NCBI GenBank assembly: GCA_016198915.1
Contig: JACQHS010000041.1
Span: 1 to 5,953 of the forward strand
From: Candidatus Omnitrophota bacterium
GTDB taxonomy: Bacteria; Omnitrophota; Gorgyraeia; Aquiviventales; Aquiviventaceae
Length of the DNA stretch: 5,953 bases
Direction: 5' to 3'
In this document: positions 1 to 5,906 of the stretch, piece after piece
How the letters are laid out: the number at the start of each line of letters is the position of its first letter
Numbering within the stretch: the stretch's first letter is position 1
The notes under the pieces: model-generated
Seen by the model: only the letters and a program-made list of their open reading frames with translations
Databases searched by the model: none
Told to the model about the DNA's origin: nothing
Translations under genes and position numbers: made by a program

Positions 1-779
1 ATGACCGACGGCGGCAGGTCGCCGGAGAACAGCCGGCCCGGCTTCGGGTTGAGCTGCTTGAGACACTCGCACGCGGCTTCCACCTCCTGCAACGGGACGT
101 TGAGGGCGCTCGCGATGCCGCTGCAGCGGTGCTGGACGAAGAGGGGGAAGTAATCTTGCAGAATGCGGTAGGCCAGGCTGCCGCAGGCCTCATTCTGCTC
201 AAGCTGGATCATGAGGCACTCTCGAAGGTCCCTGGCGCCAACTCCAAGCGGCTCAAAGCGTTGAATCAATTTCAGGCTGGCTGCAAGCAGGGGCACTTCC
301 ACGCCAACCTCTGAGGCGATCTCTTCCAGTGAGCCCTCGAGATAGCCGTGCTCGTCCAGGTGGTTGATCACGGCTTCCCCCGCGCGGCGCTCTTCTTCGG
401 AGAGGGGCTGGCAACCCAGCTGCATCCTCAGCGATTCATGGAGCGATTGGGGCCTGACGAGCCGCTGTTCGGTAAACCGGCGCTCCTGCTCTGCGTCGTC
501 CTCCGGCTCTTCGCCGTTGCCGGCCTGCTCCCAGTGGGAGAGCCAGTCCTCATCCAGGCTGACGGCTTGGGGTTCCTCCTCGCCGTTGGTCTCGGCCGGA
601 GGCTCGTCCAGTGATTCGTCTTGGGATTCGTTTACTTCCAGGAGGGGGTTCTCTTCCACTTGCTGCTGGAGGTAGGCGTGCAGCTCCATGGTGGGCATTC
701 GGAGCACTTCCAGCGCCAACGTGACGTTGGGCGCCAGCATGAGCCGCTGTTGGATTGTTTGCTTGGCTTGGAGCGCCAT
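1..779 (-). CDS. rpoN: RNA polymerase sigma-54 factor RpoN, N-terminal part (runs off left edge)
   Basis: The frame is open from ATG at 779 down to the window edge, giving 259 codons of a protein usually about 460-500 residues long. Residues 3-49 match sigma-54 Region I, the Gln/Leu-rich part that contacts activator and the -12 element, ending in the typical NPLLE (44-48). Residues 50-105 are the acidic, variable Region II. From about 110 (SLHESLRMQL) the Region III core-binding domain follows, with LDEHGYL (141-147), EPLGVGARDLRECL (176-189) and LNPKPGR (243-249), all hallmarks of the family. The helix-turn-helix and RpoN box would lie beyond the edge. Sigma-54 directs core polymerase to -24/-12 promoters and needs an AAA+ activator to open them. 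No Shine-Dalgarno is seen before the ATG. The start is chosen because Region I begins at once after it and a good promoter lies just upstream. The gene is divergent from the isomerase gene. Identity is very secure. Confidence 0.96.
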   Translation of the reverse strand, partial: MALQAKQTIQQRLMLAPNVTLALEVLRMPTMELHAYLQQQVEENPLLEVNESQDESLDEPPAETNGEEEPQAVSLDEDWLSHWEQAGNGEEPEDDAEQERRFTEQRLVRPQSLHESLRMQLGCQPLSEEERRAGEAVINHLDEHGYLEGSLEEIASEVGVEVPLLAASLKLIQRFEPLGVGARDLRECLMIQLEQNEACGSLAYRILQDYFPLFVQHRCSGIASALNVPLQEVEAACECLKQLNPKPGRLFSGDLPPSV

Positions 780-798
780 TGGGCAGGAAGTTTGTTTC

Positions 799-827
799 AC
801 TATAGCACATTCTATGCCAATCTTCAA
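799..827 (-). promoter_or_regulatory. Predicted sigma-70-type promoter of rpoN
   Basis: On the minus strand, TTGAAG (827-822) is separated by exactly 17 nt from TATAGT (804-799). These match the consensus -35 at 4 of 6 and the -10 at 5 of 6 positions. Transcription would begin near 792, leaving a leader of only about 13 nt before the rpoN ATG at 779. That leader has no recognisable Shine-Dalgarno. The position and orientation fit rpoN well, but the assignment rests on sequence match alone. Confidence 0.6.
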
Positions 828-893
828 CCAGATTAACCGCCGTTTGAGCAGAGCTTGATTTTAGAACCTGGATGCGTTACGGTAGTAAGACGC

Positions 894-900
894 AAGGAGG
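894..900 (+). promoter_or_regulatory. Ribosome binding site fixing the GTG start of the exported isomerase
   Basis: AAGGAGG is a near-perfect Shine-Dalgarno, 5 nt before GTG at 906. It decides the start: the frame is open further upstream to a TTG at 855, but starting there would put 17 residues, several charged, before the hydrophobic signal peptide. The rest of the divergent region (780-893) shows the rpoN promoter, but I see no convincing promoter reading rightward. TTGATT (855-860) with TACGGT (878-883) at 17-nt spacing is too weak to call. Confidence 0.85.
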
Positions 901-905
901 CTCAG

Positions 906-1460
906 GTGACACACAGGACATGGATCGGAGGGATCATCGTCGCCGTGGCGCTGGCGCCCTGGCAGGGGGGGGTGGTGCGTGCGGAAGAGAGTCCGGCAGG
1001 GGAAACCCCTATAGCAGAGACTGTCCAGGACAACATGGATGTTGCGCTCGAATACACCTTGACGGTCGAAGGGACTGTGGTGGACACCACCCAAGACCGC
1101 GGTCCCTTTCACTATATCCACGGGCAGGGTCAGCTCATCCCCGGCCTGGAGCGTGAGCTCGCCGGGCTCCACGTGGGAGACGCCAAGGAAGTCACCATCC
1201 CCCCTGAAGACGGCTATGGGCTGGTCGATTCGGCGGCGTTTGTCGAGGTGCCGAAGGAACAGCTGCCCCAGGATGTGACGCCGACCGTGGGGCTGATCCT
1301 GCGCGGGGTCAATCCCGACGGCCAGAACTTCCGCGCCAAGATCAACGAGGTCAAAGACAACAGTGTGGTGCTGGATTTGAACCACCCCTTGGCTGGCAAG
1401 ACGCTCAATTTCCACGTCAAGGTGACAAATATCTCCCCGCCCGCGACGCCCGGGCAGTGA
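906..1460 (+). CDS. Exported FKBP-type peptidyl-prolyl cis-trans isomerase, SlyD-like
   Basis: It encodes 184 residues from GTG 906, chosen from the strong ribosome binding site. Residues 1-26 look like a signal peptide: Arg4, a hydrophobic stretch GGIIVAVALAPW (8-19), and likely cleavage after VRA (24-26). A short linker follows, then an FKBP fold split by an insert-in-flap domain, as in SlyD. The first half (44-108) holds LEYTLTVEGTVVDTT, YIHGQGQLIPGLERELAGL (70-88) and the PEDGYG loop (100-105). The insert spans roughly 109-157 (VPKEQLP through VVLDLNH). The closing strand is NHPLAGKTLNFHVKV (159-173). SlyD-type proteins catalyse prolyl isomerisation and act as folding chaperones. This one lacks the His/Cys-rich metal-binding tail of E. 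coli SlyD and, being exported, probably works in the periplasm on secreted proteins (inference). Its stop overlaps the start of the next gene by 4 nt, so the two are probably co-translated. A G8 run lies in the signal-peptide codons. Confidence 0.9.
   Translation: MTHRTWIGGIIVAVALAPWQGGVVRAEESPAGETPIAETVQDNMDVALEYTLTVEGTVVDTTQDRGPFHYIHGQGQLIPGLERELAGLHVGDAKEVTIPPEDGYGLVDSAAFVEVPKEQLPQDVTPTVGLILRGVNPDGQNFRAKINEVKDNSVVLDLNHPLAGKTLNFHVKVTNISPPATPGQ
965..972 (+). repeat. G8 homopolymer in signal-peptide codons
   Basis: Eight consecutive G residues span the codons CAG GGG GGG GTG, which encode residues 20-23 of the exported isomerase. Such tracts are prone to replication slippage and to sequencing error. 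Gain or loss of one base would shift the frame before the mature protein begins. Whether it varies in nature cannot be seen from one sequence. Confidence 0.7.
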
Positions 1461-2071
1461 ACGTGCTCGCCACTCGCTATAAGTCCCTCCTCGACCGTCT
1501 GCTAGAGCCGCTCGCTGCGGCGATCGCCCGCACCGGCGTGTCGCCCTCCGCCATCACGCTCGTCGGCCCCGCGCTGACGCTCGCCGTCTGCCTCTGGTTC
1601 GTGCAGACGGCCGCCATCCTGCCCTTCTGCCTGCTCATGGCACTGGTGGGCGGCCTGGACGTTCTCGATGGGGCGGTCGCACGGGCCAGCGGGCGGGTCA
1701 CCAAGTTTGGCGCCTATCTTGACGCCGTCTGTGACCGCTACGTGGACGCTATGGTGGTAGGGGCTGCGGCAGTCGTGACCGGCTATTGGACCCTGTCGCT
1801 GATCACCCTAGCCGGAACGCTCCTGGTCAGCTACGCCAAGGCGCGGGCGGCCATGGAAGTCCCCATCTCCAACCTCGAGTGGCCGGACCTTATGGAGCGC
1901 GCCGAGCGCAGCACCCTCTTTCTTGGCGGTCTTGCCGCAAGCGTCCTGCTGCCCTGGCAGCCGCTGGGCAGGGATCTGTTCTGGTGGACCCTCCTCCTCC
2001 TTGCCATCCTGACCCATCTCACGGTTGCCCAGCGCATCCTCCGCGCCCGCCGGTTTATCAGTTCCCGCTAA
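1457..2071 (+). CDS. CDP-alcohol phosphatidyltransferase family membrane enzyme
   Basis: It encodes 204 residues from a GTG start that overlaps the previous stop (GTGA). There is no Shine-Dalgarno, so translational coupling is likely. The class signature D-x2-DG-x2-AR-x8-G-x3-D-x3-D is complete: Asp68, Asp71-Gly72, Ala75-Arg76, Gly85, Asp89 and Asp93. The four aspartates bind two metal ions and the CDP-linked lipid. About five to six membrane segments are visible, near 33-50, 52-67, 97-110, 113-125, 152-166 and 173-190. Members move a phosphatidyl or related phospho group from a CDP-alcohol to an alcohol acceptor at the inner membrane. The later SYAKARAAME (125-134) and ERAERS (147-152) resemble the phosphatidylinositol-phosphate / archaetidylinositol-phosphate synthase branch rather than typical PgsA or PssA. 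That sub-assignment is from motif memory only; the acceptor is unknown. No phospholipid gene adjoins it. Its 3' end converges with and overlaps a possible small minus-strand gene by 14 nt. Confidence 0.9.
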   Translation: MNVLATRYKSLLDRLLEPLAAAIARTGVSPSAITLVGPALTLAVCLWFVQTAAILPFCLLMALVGGLDVLDGAVARASGRVTKFGAYLDAVCDRYVDAMVVGAAAVVTGYWTLSLITLAGTLLVSYAKARAAMEVPISNLEWPDLMERAERSTLFLGGLAASVLLPWQPLGRDLFWWTLLLLAILTHLTVAQRILRARRFISSR

Positions 2072-2246
2072 ACGTCCCCTTCGCAAACGCCTTCAGCGAT
2101 TGGACCTTTCTGAGGCGCAGTTCGTCAGCGGCAATCTGGAGGCGCCGCTGCACCTCCGGCGAGTGCTCCCAGAGCTTGAGCAGACGATTAACCCGAATCT
2201 TGAGTTGAATGGCGTTGACCGTTCTCATGAACGCTTTTAGGATCAT
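2058..2246 (-). CDS. Small hypothetical protein at the end of the exporter operon
   Basis: It encodes 62 residues if ATG 2246 is used, or 56 from Met7 (ATG 2228, MRTVNAIQL). I do not recognise the family. There is no Cys, no signal peptide and no membrane segment. The sequence is rich in Leu, Arg and Lys and looks largely helical, for example LKIRVNRLLKLWEHSPEVQ (15-33) then LQIAADELRLRKVQ. About three quarters of its codons end in G or C, like the neighbouring genes, which supports real coding. It fills an otherwise empty gap, lies 30 nt after the DUF4340 stop on the same strand, and overlaps the converging phosphatidyltransferase by only 14 nt. Against it, neither start has a clear Shine-Dalgarno. 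A TTGACA (2280-2275) overlaps the preceding stop, but no good -10 follows. It may be a co-transcribed small protein or a chance frame. Confidence 0.5.
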   Translation of the reverse strand: MILKAFMRTVNAIQLKIRVNRLLKLWEHSPEVQRRLQIAADELRLRKVQSLKAFAKGTFSGN

Positions 2247-2276
2247 GATTGAGGATGCCGTCCCCGGCAGTTTATG

Positions 2277-3710
2277 TCAAGGATGAGTTATGTTCTCGGG
2301 GGATGCGGATTCTGGCGGCTGGCGAAGGTGCTCGAGCGGGGTGTCCAGGAGCGCGGTGACGGCTTCCGGAAGGCTCACGACGGGCTCGCGGCCGTCGATG
2401 CGGCCGTATCGGTTCGTTGACGCTTCGATCGTACTTCCCACCAAGAGCCGCTGCGGTTTCTCAGGATCGCTGGTCCACACGGTGATCGTCCCCTCGGGCG
2501 GTGCCAGCCCGTAGCGCGCCGGGTCCTGCGGCTGTTCCTCCACAAAGTCCACCAGGCGCAGGTCGGCCAGCGTATTCAAGAACGCCTCCACCCGGGACGC
2601 GTCAAGCCCGGTGTCAGACACCAAAGCGGGGACTGCCTCGGTTCCAAGCTTGGTGTCTGACACCGAACGCCAGGTGTCGTCTTTGCGCTCGATGGTCCAG
2701 CCGGTCTCGCCGCGTTTGACCTCAACCTTCGTCACCTCGCTGGTGAAAAACTCCACACACGCCTTTGCGCGCAGGCTGTTCGGGTCCTGCAGCAGCGCGT
2801 CCACCGAGGCGGCTGCCACCGCATAGAGTGCTTGCTCATCGCTGCGCTTGGCATAGCGCAGGCTTTCGTCATCCGGCAGCGGCTTGCCAAAGGAGACTGT
2901 CGGGAACGAGGGGGAATCGCCCCGCAGCGTCAGGGTGATCTCGGCATGCGGCGCATCGAATCCCCACGCAGACGGCTGGTCCTTTTGCGGGGTTTCCTCG
3001 ACGACGCGCGCGACTTGCAGGCCGCCGACGGTGCTGAGGAAATTCATGACCGCCGCGCGGTCGGCGCGGTCGTTGACCGGCTGGGTGAGCTGCCAGTCCG
3101 TGCCGTCGCGGGTGAGGGCGAGAATGCGGTTTTGAGTCGTGATGGTAACGGCATCGGCCAACCAGGTGTCGAAGCGCAGCAGCAGGGGATCGCGAAACGC
3201 CTCCGGCGGCTGGTTGATGGTTTCAAACAAAATGGGCCCGATGATGGCGACCTGCGGCTGGTCGGCGCGCTTCGCGTAGCGGTTGTTGTGCACCGGGGTC
3301 GTCTCACCCACCAGGAGGGTCGTGGTCTTGCCCTCTGCGGTGAGTGTGAGCTGGGCCTTTGCCGGATTCAGCCCAAAGGCGGCCAGGTCCAGCGGCTTGT
3401 CCGGTGTTTCGGTGAGGAGACGCTGGGCCATGAGCGGGGCGGTAGTGCTCAGGAGTTGGCCGATGAGCTCTTCATTCGCGCGTATCCGCTGCGGGCCGAG
3501 CCACCATCGCGCGCCGTCGCGGCTGAGGCTGACCGCGGCGGTTGAACCTTGAATCTCGATCTGGGTCACGGATTCCGGGGCGATATCGAGCAGCTCGAGG
3601 GAGATCCGCTGGCGCTCTTCCACCGAGGGCTGCTTGATTTCGTAGAGCGAGATAAACGCTCCGATACCGACGGTGGCGAGGAGAAGAACGACGGTCGTTT
3701 TCCACTTCAT
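2277..3710 (-). CDS. DUF4340 domain-containing membrane-anchored protein of a Gld-type ABC exporter
   Basis: It encodes 477 residues from ATG 3710. An upstream in-frame start at 3755 would overlap the GldG-like gene by 35 nt and prepend a non-membrane stretch, so MKWKTTVVLL is preferred. It leaves a 10-nt gap to the GldG-like stop, without a clear Shine-Dalgarno. Residues 4-22 form one N-terminal membrane anchor; the remainder is soluble and probably outside the inner membrane. Three related units recur: FGLNPAKAQLTL with LLVGETTPVHNNRYAK (112-147), WGFDAPHAEITL with VSFGKPLPDDESLRYAK (249-288), and YGLAPPEGTITV with LLVGSTIEASTNRYGR (400-437). Each is preceded by a W-containing segment and an LxxL-type helix. 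This repeated pattern is typical of DUF4340 proteins, which often follow GldF/GldG-type genes; their biochemical role is not established. Residues 350-367 are encoded mostly by an inverted-repeat element and make the third unit longer than the other two. Confidence 0.88.
   Translation of the reverse strand: MKWKTTVVLLLATVGIGAFISLYEIKQPSVEERQRISLELLDIAPESVTQIEIQGSTAAVSLSRDGARWWLGPQRIRANEELIGQLLSTTAPLMAQRLLTETPDKPLDLAAFGLNPAKAQLTLTAEGKTTTLLVGETTPVHNNRYAKRADQPQVAIIGPILFETINQPPEAFRDPLLLRFDTWLADAVTITTQNRILALTRDGTDWQLTQPVNDRADRAAVMNFLSTVGGLQVARVVEETPQKDQPSAWGFDAPHAEITLTLRGDSPSFPTVSFGKPLPDDESLRYAKRSDEQALYAVAAASVDALLQDPNSLRAKACVEFFTSEVTKVEVKRGETGWTIERKDDTWRSVSDTKLGTEAVPALVSDTGLDASRVEAFLNTLADLRLVDFVEEQPQDPARYGLAPPEGTITVWTSDPEKPQRLLVGSTIEASTNRYGRIDGREPVVSLPEAVTALLDTPLEHLRQPPESASPENITHP
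2609..2665. repeat. REP/MITE-like paired palindrome inside the DUF4340 gene
   Basis: Two perfectly inverted 16-nt arms are present: CGGTGTCAGACACCAA (2609-2624) and TTGGTGTCTGACACCG (2650-2665), separated by 25 nt. Each arm holds a 13-nt core that is itself a palindrome around one central base. Two copies of a short palindrome in inverted orientation is the layout of REPINs and small non-autonomous elements mobilised by RAYT-type (Y1) transposases. I recall similar GTGTCAGACACC repeats as dispersed elements in several bacteria, but cannot verify that here. Reading on the minus strand, both arms give VSDT (350-353 and 364-367) because of the palindrome. The span is 57 nt, divisible by three, so the frame continues. 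It could also be a chance structure, though 16 perfect paired bases make that unlikely. Confidence 0.75.
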
Positions 3711-3720
3711 GGCGGGACAA

Positions 3721-5163
3721 TCAGCGCCGGCGTCGCCACCACATGCCGATGCCAAGCCCGCCGCAGGCCAGCGGCATCGCGAGGAGGCTGAGCCAGAGGA
3801 AATTCGACAACTGCGTGCCGGTAAGGTTCAGCTTGAGCGCTTCGATCGTCTTCGGGCCGATGCCGATGCGTTGCTCCTGCTCGATGAGCCAGAACACCGC
3901 GCCCAAGAGGAAGTCCCGGTTGCCCACGTTGCTCAGCTGGGCGTCGATGAGGAACTCCGAGTCGCCGATGACGACGAGTCGCGTGGGCGCGCCGCCGTCT
4001 GCTGCGCTGCCGCGCTCTGCGGCTGCCGCAATCGACACCGGGCCCTTGAGGTCTTCACCCGCATCGAACTCAAAGACCCCGACCGACGTCTTCGATTCTC
4101 CCCATCCCGTGTCAGACGTCAGCGCCAGCGACGTTACTGTCATGCCTTCCGGGGCGGGCTGGGTCGGCCGGACGGACCGCGCCAGCGGAAAGAGTGTCAT
4201 GAGCGTTTTCATCTTCTCCGTGATCGGGTGCTCCGTGTAATCCGTGACGAACAGGTTGGCGGCGGAGACAAATGGGAGTTGGCGGGCCGGATCCACCACG
4301 ATGTCCATGCCCAGCGCAATCCCCCACTCTTCCAGCAGGCCGTCCAGGCCGGTGTCCGCCAGCGGATCGATGAGCGCGAGCAGCCGTCCGCCCTGCTCGA
4401 GCGCGGTCTGCAGGAGCGCCAGTTCCTGCTCCGTGAAGCGGCGGGTGGGCCCGGCAATGACCACGAGCTTGACGTCCGAGGGAATTTCGGTGTGCTGCAG
4501 CAGGTTGACCGCCTCGACACGGATATTTTGCTGTTCGAGGTACCGCGTAAGTTCTGACAGGCCGGCGGTGTCCGCCGCCGCGGTCGATTTCTCCCCATGG
4601 CCGCTGGTGAACCACAACAACGGCTGCTCGGCCTGGGTCACGCTGAGAATGGACGAGGTGAACGCCGCCTCCCCCTTGAAGGCTTTGACCCGCGGCTCGC
4701 CCTGCATGGTCATCGCGGCGTAGTCGTAATCCGCCAGGTCGGTGTCCGAGATGTACTTGTGCCGGCTGCCGGATTTGAAGATGACGAGGTGGAACGCATC
4801 AGGGCTGTTCACGTCAATCTGGAACTCATTCACGAGCTGCTGGGCCCGCGCGATGTCCTGTTCTGGGTCCACGTACTCGACCTGCACCTTGGGGCTGACA
4901 CGCTCATACTCCGCCAGGAGATCCTTGATCAGGGGGTAGAGCCGATGACTGGATTGATAGAAGACGATGATGGAGAGCGGCTCCTCGAGCTGGGTCAGCG
5001 TCTGGCGGGTCTGGTCGGAGAGCGCGGTGAACTGCTGACGGGTCAGATCCCACCGGGCGTAGTGGCGGCTGGAGAGGTAATTGCCCATGATGAACAGCAC
5101 GCCGATGAGGACGACGGTGAGGAGGAAGTTTCCCGACGCGAGAAATCGCCTCCACATCGTCAT
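3721..5163 (-). CDS. GldG-like auxiliary component of an ABC-2 exporter
   Basis: It encodes 480 residues from ATG 5163, which overlaps the permease stop as ATGA; a second Met two codons on is an alternative. A longer reading frame extends upstream to 5574, but that part is antisense-like noise within the permease gene on the same strand. Residues 12-30 are a membrane segment, followed by HYARWDLTRQQFTALSDQT (34-52), typical of the GldG / DUF7088 domain. An ABC-auxiliary (DUF4350-like) region follows: LWFTSGHGE (183-191), VVIAGPTRRFTEQEL (234-248), GGRLLALIDPL (258-268) and LVVIGDSEFLIDAQL (396-410). The protein ends in a second membrane helix (about 454-474) and an arginine cluster. In Gld systems this protein accompanies the ATPase and GldF permease; in non-gliding bacteria the transported substrate is unknown. 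Gene order and overlaps indicate one operon with its neighbours. Confidence 0.92.
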   Translation of the reverse strand: MTMWRRFLASGNFLLTVVLIGVLFIMGNYLSSRHYARWDLTRQQFTALSDQTRQTLTQLEEPLSIIVFYQSSHRLYPLIKDLLAEYERVSPKVQVEYVDPEQDIARAQQLVNEFQIDVNSPDAFHLVIFKSGSRHKYISDTDLADYDYAAMTMQGEPRVKAFKGEAAFTSSILSVTQAEQPLLWFTSGHGEKSTAAADTAGLSELTRYLEQQNIRVEAVNLLQHTEIPSDVKLVVIAGPTRRFTEQELALLQTALEQGGRLLALIDPLADTGLDGLLEEWGIALGMDIVVDPARQLPFVSAANLFVTDYTEHPITEKMKTLMTLFPLARSVRPTQPAPEGMTVTSLALTSDTGWGESKTSVGVFEFDAGEDLKGPVSIAAAAERGSAADGGAPTRLVVIGDSEFLIDAQLSNVGNRDFLLGAVFWLIEQEQRIGIGPKTIEALKLNLTGTQLSNFLWLSLLAMPLACGGLGIGMWWRRRR

Positions 5164-5906
5164 GAGCGCCACCGCGGGCTGCCGATGACCCGGCCGGTCA
5201 GAAACAGGCAGATCAGGGTGAGGCTGAGATAGTACACCAGCGGGCGCGTGTCCAGCAGACCTTTGGAGAAGCTGGCCAGGTGGTCGATGAGCGAGAGGTA
5301 CTTGATGAGCGAGCTGGCTTCCGGATCGCGCACGAAGACATCCAGGATGCCGACCGAGAAGAGGAGCATGATCGTCACAAAGGAGAGCACGGCGGCGATG
5401 ACTTGGTTGCGCGTCAGGCTCGAGGCGAGCACACCGATGGCGATCAGCACGCCGCCTAAGAGCCAAGTCCCCGCGTAGCCGGTCAGCACCGGGGCCCAGT
5501 CGAACGACGCGAAGGAGCGCAGGACAAAGAAGAAGATGAGGGTGAAGGCCCAGAGCGCGGCGTACGCCAGCCACGCGCCGAAGAACTTGGCCAGCACGAC
5601 CTGCGCGTCGGTGACCGGGGCGGTGAGCAGCAGCTCAATGGAGCCGGTGCGCTTCTCCTCGCTGAACGTGCGCATGGTCAGCAGCGACGCCATGAGCAGG
5701 ACCGAGAACCAATAGAAGAACGTGCCGCCGAAGAAAAACTGCGCCATCGTCCACGAGGGGTCCACCCGCGGATCGTTGAGGACGGCCAAGAGCAGCCAGA
5801 AGACCCATCCCTGCATGAGGAGGAAGAGCGCTCCCACGACGTAGGCGATGGGGGAGTACCAAAACGCTTTGAGCTCCCTGGATGTCAACGCGAAGAGATT
5901 GTGCAT
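5160..5906 (-). CDS. ABC-2 type transporter permease, GldF-like
   Basis: It encodes 248 residues from ATG 5906, which shares its A with the TGA stop of the upstream ATPase gene; AAGAAG about 10 nt before it is a weak ribosome binding site. Six membrane segments are visible, near 19-43, 57-77, 105-130, 143-165, 168-190 and 223-240. Between the second and third lies RTFSEEKRTGSIELLLTAPV (79-98), the cytoplasmic coupling element characteristic of ABC-2 permeases of the GldF/NosY group. LIDHLASFSKGLLDTRPLVY (206-225) before the last helix is likewise typical of this family. The length is normal for a GldF-like half-transporter, which would pair with the upstream ATPase in the inner membrane. It is followed with a 4-nt overlap by the GldG-like gene, so translation of all three genes is probably coupled. 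The substrate cannot be told from the sequence. Confidence 0.93.
   Translation of the reverse strand: MHNLFALTSRELKAFWYSPIAYVVGALFLLMQGWVFWLLLAVLNDPRVDPSWTMAQFFFGGTFFYWFSVLLMASLLTMRTFSEEKRTGSIELLLTAPVTDAQVVLAKFFGAWLAYAALWAFTLIFFFVLRSFASFDWAPVLTGYAGTWLLGGVLIAIGVLASSLTRNQVIAAVLSFVTIMLLFSVGILDVFVRDPEASSLIKYLSLIDHLASFSKGLLDTRPLVYYLSLTLICLFLTGRVIGSPRWRS

Noticed and set aside
409..424. Sigma-54-like -24/-12 site (TGGCAACCCAGCTGCA) inside rpoN, plus strand
   Set aside because: The GG and GC spacing is right, but it lies antisense within conserved rpoN coding sequence with no gene downstream on that strand; chance is the simpler reading.
861..1415. Minus-strand frame of 184 codons antisense to the isomerase
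   Set aside because: The plus-strand frame has full family motifs, a signal peptide and a strong ribosome binding site; the antisense frame has none.
2256..2269. Small hairpin TGCCG-TCCC-CGGCA after the DUF4340 stop as a terminator
   Set aside because: The stem has only 5 pairs and no T tract follows on the minus strand; too weak to call a terminator.
2275..2280. TTGACA on the minus strand as a promoter for the small protein
   Set aside because: The hexamer overlaps the DUF4340 stop, and the sequence 17 nt on (CATCCT) is not a credible -10.
4108..4120. Second partial copy of the palindrome core (CCGTGTCAGACGTC-like) in the GldG-like gene
   Set aside because: Only about 11 of 14 bases match one arm, there is no inverted partner, and the encoded SDT lies in ordinary protein context.
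2832..5232. Long plus-strand open frames at 2832-3545, 3673-4557 and 4597-5232
   Set aside because: They lie antisense to the DUF4340 and GldG-like genes, have Arg/Gly-rich compositions without recognisable motifs, and are explained by GC-biased codons on the opposite strand.
5164..5574. N-terminal extension of the GldG-like frame by 137 residues
   Set aside because: It lies wholly within the permease gene in another frame, has a His/Arg/Pro-rich noise composition, and the family begins at the membrane helix just after ATG 5163.
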